Below, in pieces: positions 12,840-25,779 of a stretch of DNA of 64,000 nt. The position numbers and the translations under genes are program-made. The notes beneath the pieces were generated by a model. The model was not told the DNA's origin, did not search any database, and worked only from the letters and a program-made list of their open reading frames with translations. Source of the stretch: Galbula dea (Eukaryota > Chordata > Aves > Piciformes > Galbulidae); contig VWZX01004666.1 of NCBI GenBank assembly GCA_013399015.1, forward strand, positions 4,861,299-4,925,298, given 5' to 3'. Each line of letters begins with the position of its first letter. The stretch's first letter is position 1.

Positions 12840-13060
12840 GACACTTTGGCTTTCCCGAGCGAAAGGCTGAGCCAGGGTAATGAAAGAGCTCAACAGCGGC
12901 CCACTGAGCTGTCACTTATGCGAGTCTGTGTGTGCGAGACACAGAAGAAGGCCTGCGCCCGCCAATCGCCCTGCTCTCCACCAAGCTCCCTTTTGTTTTT
13001 GTTTAAATCAAATCAAGGGCTGCTTTAACATGTGCAGCAAAGCAATTTGCTGAGTATTCT
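12840..13060. promoter_or_regulatory. CNE-like block with SOX-type motifs
   Basis: CCCTTTTGTTTTTGTTTAAAT holds two CTTTTGTT/TTTGTTTA-type HMG or forkhead cores, next to CAAATCAAGGG. It is preceded by CpG-containing sequence (CGCCCGCCAATCGCC, with a CCAAT box) and GTCACTTATGCGAGTC. Confidence 0.4.
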
Positions 13061-15545
13061 TCCCCCCTGTCATGCCAGCAGCAACCCCTGGTAATTGGGA
13101 GGCTGCCCGCATGGAGGGAGAGACCTATGGGCTGCTCTCCCCAGGGAGCTGCAGGCTAGGCAGGGCACATGTCAAATGCAGGGTGAGTGGGCACTGAGAC
13201 ACTGCTGCGAGTGGCATCTCTCCCTGGTTGTCTGCTAGCTTGAGAAGTGATAAGCTTGAACTGCAGTGGAGGGCTTGGAAGGACCCACATGCCCCAGTGA
13301 CCTCCCCTCCTGGCTGCAGAAGTCCACTGATTTATAGACACTGTCTCAGAGGGCTTGTTTTTGTTTTTTTTTCTCTTTACTTGGTTTTACTTAGCTGCAT
13401 GAAACAGGTCTGAAGCAGAGATGCAAAGGCTGCAGTGAAGCTATGGCTTTGCTGTTGCCCCCAGTCCCCCTGTCCTAGTTTCTGCAAGAATGGGACAGAG
13501 CAGCCTGGATCCAGGGACTGCCTGGATTTGATCTGATAGGAAGCAAAGGTCCTCCATCCCTGGCCTCCAGCCAACATGGCTGTGGATGAAGACCTGGAGT
13601 GCGCAATAGCTATGGACAAAGACTGGACCCAGCGACTGCACCCATGCAAGTCCATGCCCCCAGTATGACCACTGGGAGGGGAAACAGGCATGGGGACATC
13701 CTTGTGGGTTTTTCCCTGAGGTCAATGCTGGGGAAGAGGTGCTCCTGCTGCACTGCAAACATGGATGAAGAGAACTTACTGAGGAGGAAGGCTGGGGAGG
13801 AGGAGAGTGTGCAGCTGGGAGGGCTCAGGAAGGTTGCTGAGTTTCTTGAGGGGTGAGGCAAGGGATGAGCTGTAGGAGCAAAAGTCTAGGTGTTTCTGCC
13901 GGTGTGTATGCACAGCACATAGGTTGGAAGAATTCAAATTCCCAGATGCAGGGGAGACACAAGCAAGGGGATGTAGGAACGACAGGTCTGGATATCCTCC
14001 TTGACACCAGCAGCTCAACTCCACTGGAAACAGTGCAGCCTGGATTTCCAGCTCATGGATCAGACTGAGCCATGACGCTGGTCACCCGATGATACCTCTG
14101 CTGAGTTCCTTCACTTCCTTATGCTTCACTTATCCTTCAAAATGAAGTACTAATGGGGTTCATCTCCCTTGTGAAGTACTGGGAGTACTTTAACAACTCT
14201 AAAAGAGTCTTGTAAGAGCAAATAGTACAAGGATTATTGAAACTGCTAAACCCAAGGACTAGAGGCAAAACGTTGATAATGTTTCTCAAAGAGGCTGAAG
14301 GATGGCCATGAGGATTACAGATGAGCAAAGTCCTGCTTCAGTTATCCCGCAAACTTCTGGACACAGTTTCAGAATTAAAGACCCTATGACTAGGATTTAA
14401 AACTCCCCACTCAGGGAGACTCCTGCAAAGGCAAATACTCAGTTCTCCATGGGAATTGTCCAAGTGCCTCAGCTCAATGACTGGCCAGCAAGTTGTTCTA
14501 GCTTTACCAAACACAGTTCATGAAGTAGCTTAAAAATGAGCACCTAGGCCAGCTAGAGTCATCAACAGGATAAAGGCAGGATTCTCCCCTAAAAAGCTAT
14601 GGTAAAGAAAACCAGGAGACACGTGTGCATTTCAACAGTCAGCAGCAGGGATGCTGTGTCCCACGCCAGCCCCCACACCTCTGCTGTAAACAGGAGCCTT
14701 CACGTGAACCACAGCCACCATCCCAAGGTCAGGGGCAGCCTTTTCCACAAGAGAATGAAAATACCATTTTTTGTAGAGAACAAATAAAAATGGTCACAAA
14801 GGACAAAGAGAGTGGAATAGGAGTCATTTTAATAAAATAACACCTACTATGCCTTTTCTTCAGTAAAGGAAGAAGGAAATTAAATGAAGAAGTGGAGATG
14901 GATGGCAAAAACCCCTTAAAATTGAAAAAAAAAAAAGGCAATAGTTACAGACAATGCAGAGTTAACCCCTGTGAGTTCTTGCCACAAGATAGCGCTGGGG
15001 CTACAATCAAAGAGAGAAAAAAACCACTTAAACAGGATAATGAAAACATCCAGGCTTGTATCAACAAGAGTAAATAAAAACTGCCATTGTAATTTTTTAA
15101 AGGAGTACACACTTTTTCAACAGAGTAAGAAAAAGTTCCCCTGTGGCACATTTATTCCAAAATTACGTTTCTTTCTGAACCATCTTCTAACTCAGTCAGC
15201 ATGTCCTGTCCCAGACAGGACACAGGGTTTCATGGACACTGTCCTGATTGCAGATGTGTTTTTACACGTGCCCTGCCCTTGCTGCCCCTATATCTCATAT
15301 CTTTCCCATCCCAATGGCTTCCAAGGGGTTAAAATAAAACTTCTACCCCAAGAAGATGAAGAAAAAAGAGCCAGAGAGAGAAAAAGTTAATTGAAAATGC
15401 TGTTTAATTTTTCAGCTCCACTGGATTACACTGTGGCACAGATGGTTCATCAAGACAGTCTCTGTCTGTATCGCTGTCCGTCCCAGCCTCTCCCCCAGTC
15501 ATGCAGAAGGGAGGGGGAGGAAAAAACCACAGCAGGCAGTGGCTC
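13061..15545. other. intronic sequence, nothing recognised
   Basis: No supported element. The sequence is AT-rich around 14880-15120, with short A runs. Confidence 0.5.
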
Positions 15546-15546
15546 A

Positions 15547-15577
<31 letters not shown>

Positions 15578-15580
15578 AAA
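15546..15580 (+). repeat. A-rich tract with G interruptions
   Basis: Runs of A broken by single G residues over about 35 bases. Confidence 0.95.
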
Positions 15581-15899
15581 GGCAACTTAACACAAAAGAG
15601 CATTCTGTGCAGCTCTTTTCAAGGCGCTGGGACAATGCTCCCAACTTGATCCTTTCATAAAGAAAACGTTTCGGGGTCAGAAAACAGGACACATTAAGCT
15701 CAGAGAAGCACATTGGCCATTTTACTGCTGACTTTCGTGGTGAGCTGGAGGGCTGCACCGGAGCTGGGTTGGTTTAGTTGTTTCTAAAGGCAGCAGCCCT
15801 GTAGGAACAATCGCGTTTGGGGTTTGGGGTGGCCTCGGCTCCCACCCTCCCACACCATCCCGTGCTCCAACGTAGCTCATCCGTCCCTCTCTGCTGGGA

Positions 15900-16345
15900 A
15901 AAGTCTAACAGGGATGAAAGGCAGCCTCTTTAACTGGATTACCCTAACAAGCAACAAAACTAAAGAGACTAAGAAACAGCTAATTAAAGCTGTTCAGATA
16001 CACAGAGCAAATCCTTCCTCGTGCTCTTCCTCCTCTCCCTTAGCCCAATTCATTAATATTTCCCCTTATGCCTTATTAATTACTTGGTCACTGCTCTGGG
16101 GGCCAAAAGGAGGGGGAAGGGAGGCAGGTGGGGAGTGTGAGAAAGGGGCCAAACCTATCCATGGGTCAGATTTTCAGCATTGATTGGGCTTCTGCCACGG
16201 ATACAGCTCATTGATTTTTAAGCTTAAATTGATGATTAGCACTTTCTGATTGAAATAACTCCTGGGTCTTTGCAAAGGAAAAAACCCTTATTTTGTTTTA
16301 TAATTTACTCTGCTAATCAAGTGATTAGGGGGAAGGTAAAACTCC
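15900..16345. promoter_or_regulatory. CNE-like block with clustered homeodomain sites
   Basis: Contains ACTGGATTACCC (Otx/Pitx-type GGATTA), CAGCTAATTAAAGC, TTCATTAATATTTCC, TTATTAATTACTTGG, GATGATTAGC and the 16-base palindrome CTAATCA-AG-TGATTAG at 16313-16328. A 12-base palindrome TTTAAGCTTAAA lies at 16217-16228. The density of TAAT cores over 450 bases is well above that of the flanks. Confidence 0.48.
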
Positions 16346-16479
16346 CTCATTTTTAACTCCTGCTAAGCATCATGTCTCTAGCTAAGGCAGGAAGAGGGAG
16401 AAAAAGAAAAAAATTAAGTTTTGAGCATATCAACTTCTCAGTCAGATAGCTGCTGCACTTGAGGTAACGGCCAAGTCTT

Positions 16480-17749
16480 CTTAACTACTGCACAAAATTC
16501 AAACCAAAGCTTTTCCAAAGGTGACATACACATGTGGGACAGTTTTGGTATTTCCATACCAGGTAAGTAAGATATGGAGAGGCCAAACTAGAAAGGTCCA
16601 ATCTCAAACGAGAGAGATTCTGAGCATCTCAGAATCCTGGATGGGCATCCAGAAGGTGGCTGTGGACTCCTTTATAACCAAACCCCTTTTCTCTGTTTCC
16701 TTCCAATGAAACAAATACTGTCTTGGCCCTAGCACTGCTAGCAAGGTGTGGGGAAAGGGTTGTTCACCTGACCTGAAGGTCAGGCCAGCTCCCTGTCACC
16801 CCACCCCATCACATCAGCACACACTTCATGACCAGGAAACTTCCAACTTTCCAACCAGAGCAGTTTTCTTGAACGTGGAGACCCAGGCCAAGTCAGTAAA
16901 GAATGATTTTTTTTCTGCAACCAGAAATAAGATGAGAAACTGCAATCTTCATTTCCACTGCCTCTGGACAGAGAAGAGACAGGAGGCTCCACAGCAGGTC
17001 TCTATCCCTTTGGTACAGCACTTTCTGGATAGTTAATTAAACAGACACTCATAATCAGACAGACTGGGGGCAATGGTGCCATTCCACAGTCCAGATTACT
17101 GAGGTCCAGGAAAAGTTAGCATCTTTGTGAAAGTCACAGAAGCAGCCCATCACAGACCTGCACTGCCACACAAGAGCCCGGCTGGCACTTGACTTCTCCT
17201 CTTTCACTGAAAAGAAATCGCAGAAGAAAGCAACTCAGGTGGTTTCATGCTGGAGAGGAGAATACAGGTGGGAAAAGAGTAAAGTCAACTACCAGAGCCC
17301 TAGGATGACTGGTGCACCCACTGCAGCAACCCCATTCTGGGATGTTGCCACTGTCCGCAGTGAAATCACAACTGCCTTTCACGATTAGAGAAGGAAAAGG
17401 GAAACTCACCCTGGAAGAATCACAAATCCACATTTAATTACTCCTAACAAGGTAATTATCATGTATGGCAGGATGACACAAACACTCCCCAGGCCCCAGC
17501 ACCTTGGGAGCTGTGTTTTAAAAAGCACACCTGCCTCCATGACCTGCTCCCTCCTCCTCAGCATGTCTGGTGTGCGGGCAGCTGCTGTGCTGGTGCCAGC
17601 AGGCACGGGCACCTATGAGCATCCTTAGCTGCTGTGTGCATGGGCTTCATTAGCTCTGTGGAAAAGCCTGCGTTATTCTTGGTTTGGGACACGTGCTTGG
17701 GATTTCAGGCTGAAGGACATGCCTGGCTTCCTGTAAGAAGGTACTTTCC
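16480..17749. other. intronic sequence, nothing recognised
   Basis: Ordinary sequence with short random open frames. Confidence 0.55.
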
Positions 17750-17768
17750 TTTTTTTTTTTTTTTTTTT
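17750..17768 (+). repeat. poly-T tract
   Basis: Nineteen T residues. Confidence 0.95.
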
Positions 17769-17845
17769 GCTTTGCTTTTGAAGAGGACCTGCTGGCTTCC
17801 CACCTCCCATCTCACCTGCTGTAAACAGGGTGCTGAGAGGTGGAA

Positions 17846-17952
17846 GAGCCTGAGAGGCCAAGAGGGAGAGGGGGCTGGAGGGGGAGGGGGAGCAGAGATG
17901 ACTGGAGGGAGGTCGAGAGAGGAACGAAGAAAGAGGAAAGAAAAGAAAAACC
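17846..17952 (+). repeat. purine-rich (GA/GGGGA) low-complexity stretch
   Basis: Almost entirely purine on the plus strand, with GGGAGAGGG and AGAAAGAGG motifs. It sits next to a CNE-like block. Confidence 0.85.
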
Positions 17953-17959
17953 CAGCAGT

Positions 17960-18250
17960 GCACCATGTTGCATTGTTCACGCTCAGACCTTCAATTTGCT
18001 CTCTGCATTCTCCTGCAGCGGGGAGAATGTTACGCTGGCTTAAGAGACAAATCGGACACAAAATAAAGACCAAGCACTCAGCAGTAAAGCAATTATCGCA
18101 ACATTTTATGCCGGGCCTGTTCCTTTTGAAGGCAGCCTGGTGCTGCCCGCATGTACCTTAACCCGTTCCTAATAACCATAAAGTCACCATTATTTACGGT
18201 ACAAGACATTAAATAAATAATGAAAAAGCTGCCGGCGACGGAGCGAGGCA
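17960..18250. promoter_or_regulatory. CNE-like block
   Basis: Includes AAGCAATTATCGCAAC, CATTTTATGCCGGGCC, CCTAATAACCATAAAGTC, CACCATTATTTACGG and GACATTAAATAAATAATG, then GCCGGCGACGGAGCG. AT-rich homeodomain-type motifs, retained CpGs and absence of repeats suggest constraint. Confidence 0.43.
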
Positions 18251-21200
18251 AGTGGGGGTTGCGGGGAATCTCCTGAGACCAAGCTGGCACTGGCTTAACC
18301 TGCACTGCAGGAAGCAGAGGAAAACAGCCTCATTGGACCTGAGGAAGGAAGGGTGCATTTTTATTTTGGGGTGGCACCTCAGGTCCTGGGATCAGCCAGA
18401 GAGTAAAAATTAGGCTTTATGTTTTTTTGCAAACAAGAGTAAAGCAAAACAGAATTACATGGGACTCACTAGCAAGCCACGAACCAAGAAGAAGAAGGAG
18501 GGATGGCAGGGCCAGATTCTGACCTCTGATGTGTTGGTGCAAATCCTAGCATAATGCTGCTGGAGCCAGAAGCTCCTGCAGGCTTACAGGATGTAACTGA
18601 GGCCAGAAGTCAGTCCCCCTGCAAGGAGACATCCACTCCTGTCTCTCTTAAATTGAGAGGTAAATAGATAAAAATAAAGTATGAATGTAAATATGAGTCA
18701 CAGCAGCAGTTCCCATGGTCATGGTTCAGGTTAATGCACAAAGAAAGGGAACATATCCTCTTTGACCTCCACCTTTCACCACTGCATCCACATAGCCCAA
18801 CTAGGAGCTAAAATCTGCCCTCAAAGGTCTGCTGACTAGTTTCATAAACAAACATCCAATATCTCTGTTTACAAGGTCTAGCTGCTTTCCCCAAAACTTG
18901 TTGCTCTTTCAAACTCCTTCCTCTCTTGATAATCTCTCTTTTCTGAGCAATGGTGGGTCACGCTCCAGGTACGAGTGAGTTTGGACATGCCACCCTCAAC
19001 AGCCTGGGCTGGTACAGGCACTTCCTTCACCCTCAGATTCACAGTAGCCTGCGTCAACACCTAAGAGGACTTGCTCCACAGTAGTACAGCAGCTCCTACC
19101 CTCCTACAGGTGGTGATGGACACATGGATGGAAAGCAGGACTCAGTATCCTTTCTTCCACAGAATGCCAGGTCATTTCCAAAGTTCCTCACGATGAGGGA
19201 TACAAAGCACCTGCAGGTGCATGCCAAAGCAGGAGCAGACTGCTTTCTTTGCAGGCATGCCTTTGGTTTACAGTGAAGTTACTGAAAGGGATGATGAGTC
19301 TTCCTTGTCCACCAATGTTTTCTTCGGACTCATTTCTGAATTATACCCTTAAAGGTCAGTATGGACACGGTGAACATGGACACCACCATATCAGACACCA
19401 GCTGAAGGCACTAGGCTTACATCAGAGACTGAATGCAGGAAACATTTGATCATGTCCTGCACCAAGCATCAGAGTGACTCTGAGAAGCCGCTTTATGCCT
19501 CTCAAGACAATCAATATGAATTTTGTTACTGTTTTAAAGACAAAGAAAACTCCACACCAGCTAGAAAAGGCACATGACAAGACTACCCTAAGAAATATTA
19601 TTTACATTGTGTGCTTTTACCTAGTAAGTACTGCTTAGGGGCAGAGCCTGAGTATACTTAGAAATGTATAAACACAATATGTAAAGACAGAAACACCTTC
19701 TCCATGTAGACATTACCCTTACACAGCCCCTAGGGCAGGACTGATGTTCTGGATCTTCTGACTTTTGAGGAAGAGAGATGGGTTCTTTATATTTGTAGAA
19801 TAGGAGATACCTCCATTTGTAAGAGCTAAAGCCTGCTCCTAACACCTTCTCATCCTCTTGAACTGCTGCTTCTGAATGATGCATAAGAGGAAGAACTTAT
19901 TGCCAACGGCACACTGATATGGCAGCACACACATCTCTGGGATATAATTATGTTTCTGATCAAAACCCAAAGGTTGTTGTTTTAATTTTGTTTACACCAG
20001 AAACGTCCCACTCTTTCTATGACCTCAGAATTGGGACCTATGATCTAGGATTCAGGATTCACCTCAAAAATGGAAAATATAACTTGAAACCATATTACTT
20101 CTCTTTCCATGAGCTCTTCTACATTTTTTACTCCAATTTGTCCCACAAAGAACTGCAGCAATCAGGAGAAGAGGGCAGTATATGATTTTTAATAACAGAG
20201 GTGTATATCTGAAGAACCCATGTTAGAAATGCTGAGATCTGCTCTTGGAAGTGTGTGTTTGTGTTTTACTTAAGTCCACTCAAAACAAAGGAAAATAAGC
20301 TTTTCTGCAGCTGAATGGGAAAGTCAAATGCAGCCACACACAAAAGAGGAAGGGCCATCTGCACCATCTGATACAACCATGGAAGCTGGTACAGGTCCTC
20401 CTCTCCACCAGGCAGATAGGGGACAAGAGCCATGCAGCATCACCGTGTGCAAGAATGGCACATTATTGGAGAAGATGACAAGCTGGAATGAGTGATGCTC
20501 CTCTCCCCTTGATCTCTCCCTGGCCAAGACTAGCCATACAGAGAGGGCAATCTCCAGCTACCTTTGCACTGGGAAAGGGGCAAGCAGAGTACGTAAGGAG
20601 GTGAACCAGCTCGTGGAGGTCATGGTGTGGTGCCTTCAACCTGACACAGTCCTACAAGATTGGAAATTACATGGCACCCAACTGAGGGCTGCTGCAGCAT
20701 CCATCCAAACGAGCCTTTCCAAAGCCCGCTCTAGGGTGGCACTGCACGGGAGAAGCAGATCTGAGCCTTCTATCTTGGGGGACACCAGGCACCCCACGCC
20801 CCCCTTTCACTAGAGGTTAGAGTGGAGCATGGGGCAGGCAGGCACGCGGGCAGAGGCAGCTGCTCCCTGAAAGATGTGCTCCATTACACCTCTCAGAAAA
20901 GGGGAGAAGAGGTGGAAAGGGAGGGAGGAGGCGGATTTCTAGGCATGGGTAGGTCCATTCTTTACCAGCTTACACAAGTCAAAGCTGCCACGGAGGTGGG
21001 GAGGGGGGGACACAAGCTGGGCGGGCGGTGGCCAGTGCTTCGCAGGGACAAAACATTCAGGCAAGTTCGTGTTTCACACCCGGCACTTCAGATGGACATG
21101 CCTATCTCAGAGCTACTGAGAAAGCAGCCGCAGCACTGTCCCATCATTCCCCTCTCCATGTGTCTGCCAAAGAAGCAGGCTCTGGGATGACACGTTTTTT

Positions 21201-21439
21201 TCGGATGCACAGCCCCAAAGCCAAACTGATGTCATTAAAGTGGCTGCCCCACCGCCTCCCCCTCGCCTCCCCAGCGCCCATCCACCAGGCCCAGCTGAAA
21301 TGTAAACCTCCCCTCCTCTCCCCACAACAAAAGCCAAAGGCTTTCAAAGCCAAACCTGATTGAAATTCAAAAAACTTTTTCAGTCCCTTTCCCTCCTCCC
21401 CACCTTGAAAAGAGAGTGTATAAAACAGGGAGACAAAAG
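18251..21439. other. intronic sequence, nothing recognised
   Basis: Unremarkable apart from rising GC content after about 20800. Confidence 0.5.
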
Positions 21440-21680
21440 CCTCCCCCAGCCCACCCTCGGCATTGTCTGCCCGGGGCGGGTTCGGGCCAGCGACAAGGGG
21501 CACCCAGCCCCGCGGGGGCCCTGCTCCCTGCTCCTTGCTCCCTTCTCCCGGCCGCTGCTCGCCCTCTGCCGTGGGGGGCCCACGCACCAAAACACGCCCT
21601 TACACATCAAAACTAAACCACTCCCGGCCTTTGTGCTGTCCACAAAGCAGAGCCCGGCGGTGATGGAGCCGTGCGGTGTG
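21440..21680. promoter_or_regulatory. intragenic CpG-rich patch, possible alternative promoter or enhancer
   Basis: A local rise in CG dinucleotides (GCCCGGGGCGGGTTCGGGCC, CCCGCGGGGG, CCCGGCCGCTGCTCG) inside an otherwise CpG-poor intron. GGGGCGGG is an Sp1-type GC box. TATAAAACAGGG occurs at 21419-21430 on the plus strand. Open frames through it are compositional. Confidence 0.4.
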
Positions 21681-21761
21681 ATTTACTCACCTGCCTCTCC
21701 AGTCGCCCATGGATTTCTACGGGGTGAAGAGGGGGGGAGGGCTGCCCTTTGGTTTTGCACC

Positions 21762-21788
21762 CACACCTCCCACACCTCCCACACCTCC
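21762..21788 (+). repeat. three perfect copies of CACACCTCC
   Basis: Nine-base unit repeated three times without a mismatch, next to the intragenic CpG-rich patch. Confidence 0.95.
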
Positions 21789-21849
21789 CTCCCGTCTTTT
21801 GTTGCTGCCCTCTCTTCTCTTGAGCTGACATCTCCTGGGTGATCCTTAG

Positions 21850-24800
21850 CCTCACCACTAGCTGATATTCCTCCCCTTCATACCAGTGTGGGTGTCCCGT
21901 TCAGTGCTGACGGTCCAGACATTGAGTCCTGCAGCTCACTTCCCTTTAAAAGGGAGACATTTCAATGTACTCCCTTTGAGGTGAGCTCCCTCTACACATC
22001 GTCTAACAGTCGCTCTCTGTTTCCCTCCCAAGTGCCCTCCCTAGTTCTGTATTCCATTCGCATCAATGAACTGACTTCTCTCATGTCCCAGTCATGCCTG
22101 GCTGTGTAGGAAGCCAACTCCACTAGCTCATCCAAGTTTTGCAGCCAAGGCAGCATATCTCAAAGGCTTCAGAAAGGCAACAACACTCCTACAGCCTTGT
22201 TGGGCTTCAGAGCCTCATGGTGCTGACCCAGCTGGTCAGTCAACATCAGCTGTCCCCATGTGGCCAGTGGGACAACTGAGATAGATAGGGTCTAATGCCC
22301 AGACTGCTCTGCAGAGGTTCTTAGAGGTGTGTTTGATGTAGTTGGGTACCTGCCCCAGTAGAAGATCAAAACTGCACCAACTAAGCGGTGTTTTTCAGAC
22401 ATTAGGCACCAGCTTTCTTGAGGTAACTTCCTGTAGCACTTCTACCAATGCCATTTCACAGGAGACAAAAGAGGGCCTGGCATTCCTACCACCAAGCCTC
22501 TCCAAAGCTTCCTCAGAGGCAGCAGAGGATCCAGTGATAAAACTTGTCCCTTTATGGAATAAAGAACAGAGTCCAAGTAACTGTGGGTACAATGTTTCTT
22601 CCTAGTTCAACAGCAGGCTCTCAGAGGGCATTTTTTGAGGAGGGAAGGTGGTACAGCCTACCACACACTGACAGCAGCCCACTGATTCAGTCTTTGTTCC
22701 TAGATGCTCCCTAGCACTTCTGCTGCTGCTCCATTATGACACCTTGAGCCTTTCCATTTTCTCTTTGATCCTGCTTCTGCTGCATGTCTTCCCTTGCTAG
22801 ACTGTAGGATCTTTGGAAGCAGCTCTCCTCCCTGCTTCATGCTATCCTGCAGAATAACCATAATCCATAGCAGCAAGTCAAATGGGTACCACCACTGTGA
22901 CCTGGTTGCACACACTCGCAACCTGTCCCCTGTGCGATACTAACTAGTCCTGTGCTCTAAGAGGACATACTCTCCCAAGATGAGATGTTAAAATGGCAGT
23001 TGAATGGCATCCTTCAGCAGAAGCATATCCTAGTTCAGATGCTGCTACTGTGTGAGAATCCATTTTAAAAACTCTTGAGAATGGCTGATGTGATGCATAA
23101 AAAAGGATGAGGGAGTGCAGACAACAGGTTCTCCTCTACTACTACTCATAGCAATAGAGACTGGACAGTTATTCTTTTCTCTGGACCTCACTTTCCCCAT
23201 CAGTAGAAGGCAGGCAGTGATTCCAGCCCACTCCTTTAAGCTGCTCTGAGATTTTACAAGTCAAAAAAGTGAGTGTACGAAGTGCCAGGTAATAGCTGTG
23301 ACTCCAGAGTTGCATGACAGACCCAGCTCCTGACTCAGCTTCCTGCCTTTACAGCTCCTTGGCTATCCAAGACAAGCTACTAAATTATGCAAAACCTTTG
23401 AGTGAGCCTTGTCTTAATTAAGTTTTAATTTTAGTAAATTACCAGTGTGGGAGTGGTTGAATCTGCAAACCATTACTCCTGCTTGTTTTGGATTTTATTT
23501 GGAAATAAGACACTTCATTACATCTCTGTAAACAAGATCTACTCAGAAAGGAGAACTAGCGCAGAAGATCAATACAGAAGTGGGAAGAGGAGGTGATGGG
23601 ACTAGCAAGCCTGTCTGGAAAAGCCTGATTAACCCCGAGACTCAGGAAAAACTGTCCAAGGACTGCCTATGCTGCACTGAACTTCTCTACAGCCTTCCAA
23701 CATTCACCTTCAAAATGTACTAGTCTCATCCTGACGCTTGCAACACCATTGCCACCCACAGTAATGGTGTAGACTCTTGCATGAGGGCTCATCTGCCTAC
23801 AACATTCTGTCTTGAGAGACCTCCTCATCCTTACACCCACTTGTCCTCAGAGCAGGGGGATGTAAACAGGGTAGGTTCTTCACAAGCGCACAAAACTGAT
23901 CTCCCCACAGCTAAAATGGGCTTGTAAAGCCCACCAGGTCCACAATACCAGTACTACAATTACTGCTGGGAGCTGATACTGCTTTCAATGCAGAAATCAC
24001 TTTTTCCACTAAAATACTACCACCAGACAGAGGAAAGACCTAGCAGTACCTGTGCCTCTTCTGGCTGGCGTGCGAGAAGCTATGAGCAGCAATGGGACAT
24101 CAACACAAGTTACACCCTGAGATCTGACCTTCCTTGCCCAGGACACCAGTTCTATCATTGTAGCTGTCTAATTGGTTTTACAGAATTGTGATAACCCATG
24201 GTACTGCAATGCCTTCCACTGTCACTGTCACTTTTGAACCCACTGCTATTAGCTGCCACCAGCCATGTGGCAGCACAGAACTTGGGTACAGCATGAAGGT
24301 GAGCAATGACTTATCCTTCCAAAAATCTGGTGGTTTGGATGCGAACCAGATATGCATTTTTACAAACAGGACCTATTCCCATGGGAACAAACCTAAGAAG
24401 TGACTAATTTTCTCTCTGTTACTTCAAAAAGTTATTCCTAAGATATTGTGTCTAATTTTTAAATCGAATGCAGCTTAATATCTTGTTAATAAAATGTTAC
24501 AGTGTTTGTAACTTAAATATTCATCCAAAGAGAAATTATGATGCTTTTACAAATCTCCTTCAATAGCTTAAGTTAAAAATAAACTATCCAATCTATCAAT
24601 CAGCCTTCTTCATTCATCTCAGCTATTGTGTGAAGAAAAGAGCAACATACACAAGAGAGAAGCAAATGGTCTGAGAAGAGGCAGCTGAACGTATTGATCA
24701 GAGTTAAAAAAAAAAGAAATTGTTAGAAAAACCAAGACACACGTCATTTGGTTTATGGCAGCCCATACAAACAGATCCAAAAGGCCACAGCTGCCTGCCT

Positions 24801-25320
24801 CAAGCTTTGCTGAAGTTGGTTGGTGCCTCTCACCCAAATTACAACTCTTCAGAGTGGGCAAGACCTCTCACTATTCCTACTAGTTTAAAACTACTCTATC
24901 TTCCCTGGAACAAATAAAAAAAATATTAAACCAGAAGTCAACATTGAATCCTTGGGGTGCCAAAGTAATAAATAAATAAGCAGGAATGCTTGCAACCCAC
25001 AAAGTCTGACAGCTGAAAGCATGTGTAAAGAAAAAAACACTGGTGAAAGAGTGAAAGCCATCCTTTGAACTCCTGCACCCAAGCACTCTCAGAGGCAAGG
25101 GATTTATGCATCTGCTCTGGCATGCCAGTTCAGAGAGACCCTTTCTATACACCTCACCCTGATGGGGCTCTCAGAAGTGATTCGTGGCCTTTCCCCCACT
25201 TTTGCCTTTTACCGTTTAAACTTTTGTTGTTTTCCTGCAGATGAAAAAGGGGAGAGAATCACCTTACACTTCTTGTGTGGGAAATGAAAGAAAAAGAAAA
25301 GTATTTTTTCTCTCCTGAAA
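21850..25320. other. intronic sequence, nothing recognised
   Basis: Ordinary sequence with no supported repeat or exon. AT-rich at 23380-23520 and 24400-24600. Confidence 0.5.
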
Positions 25321-25439
25321 GGAATGTGTTGGTACTATTCTGATTTTTTAACTTTTTTTTTTTTTCTAAATAACCTGCCCGGAAGACCACAGCCCCCTGG
25401 GCTGAAGAAGGAGCTCCCCACCTCTCTCAGCCTGTTGCA

Positions 25440-25560
25440 TTCAGGCAAGGTGAAGAGACACAACTCCTGTTATACCGATGGGAACAAACCCGCGCTTTTG
25501 TTTCCTGCAAAAGGCTTTGCTAATTGCCGTTGGCCCGACTCTGCCTTATCTGCGATTGCT
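25440..25560. promoter_or_regulatory. CNE-like block
   Basis: GCGCTTTTGTTTCCTGC and GGCTTTGCTAATTGCCG combine SOX-like CTTTTGTT and TAATTG cores with retained CpGs. It ends at the purine tract at 25588. Confidence 0.33.
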
Positions 25561-25587
25561 CCCAAAAGGGGAGGGCATAGGCAGGTT

Positions 25588-25642
25588 CAAAGAAAGGAAG
25601 AAAGAAGAAAAGAAAGAAGAGAAAGCAAGAGAAAACATTCTT
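25588..25642 (+). repeat. GAAA/GGAA purine-rich tract
   Basis: Imperfect (GAAA)n and (GGAA)n mix, all purine on the plus strand apart from one C. Confidence 0.85.
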
Positions 25643-25779
25643 TCTCTTTTTTTGCCAGCAGCCAGTGCAAGACAGAAAACCAGAAAGAAAGAAGAGGGAG
25701 TGTGAAAGAGAACAAAAAATAAATAAATGACCTGAGGCTGCTTGGAAGACCCTCTTTCCTATCAGCTTTTACAGGGGGC

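Noticed and set aside
12531..13028. 165-codon plus-strand frame
   Set aside because: Overlaps a CNE-like block and several competing frames; no protein-like features.
17634..18161. 175-codon plus-strand frame
   Set aside because: Runs through poly-T and purine-rich low-complexity DNA (Phe runs, then Glu/Arg/Gly runs).
25205..25240. Plus-strand acceptor-like TTTTGTTGTTTTCCTGCAG
   Set aside because: No open coding segment or donor follows that looks like an exon; such sequences are common in introns.
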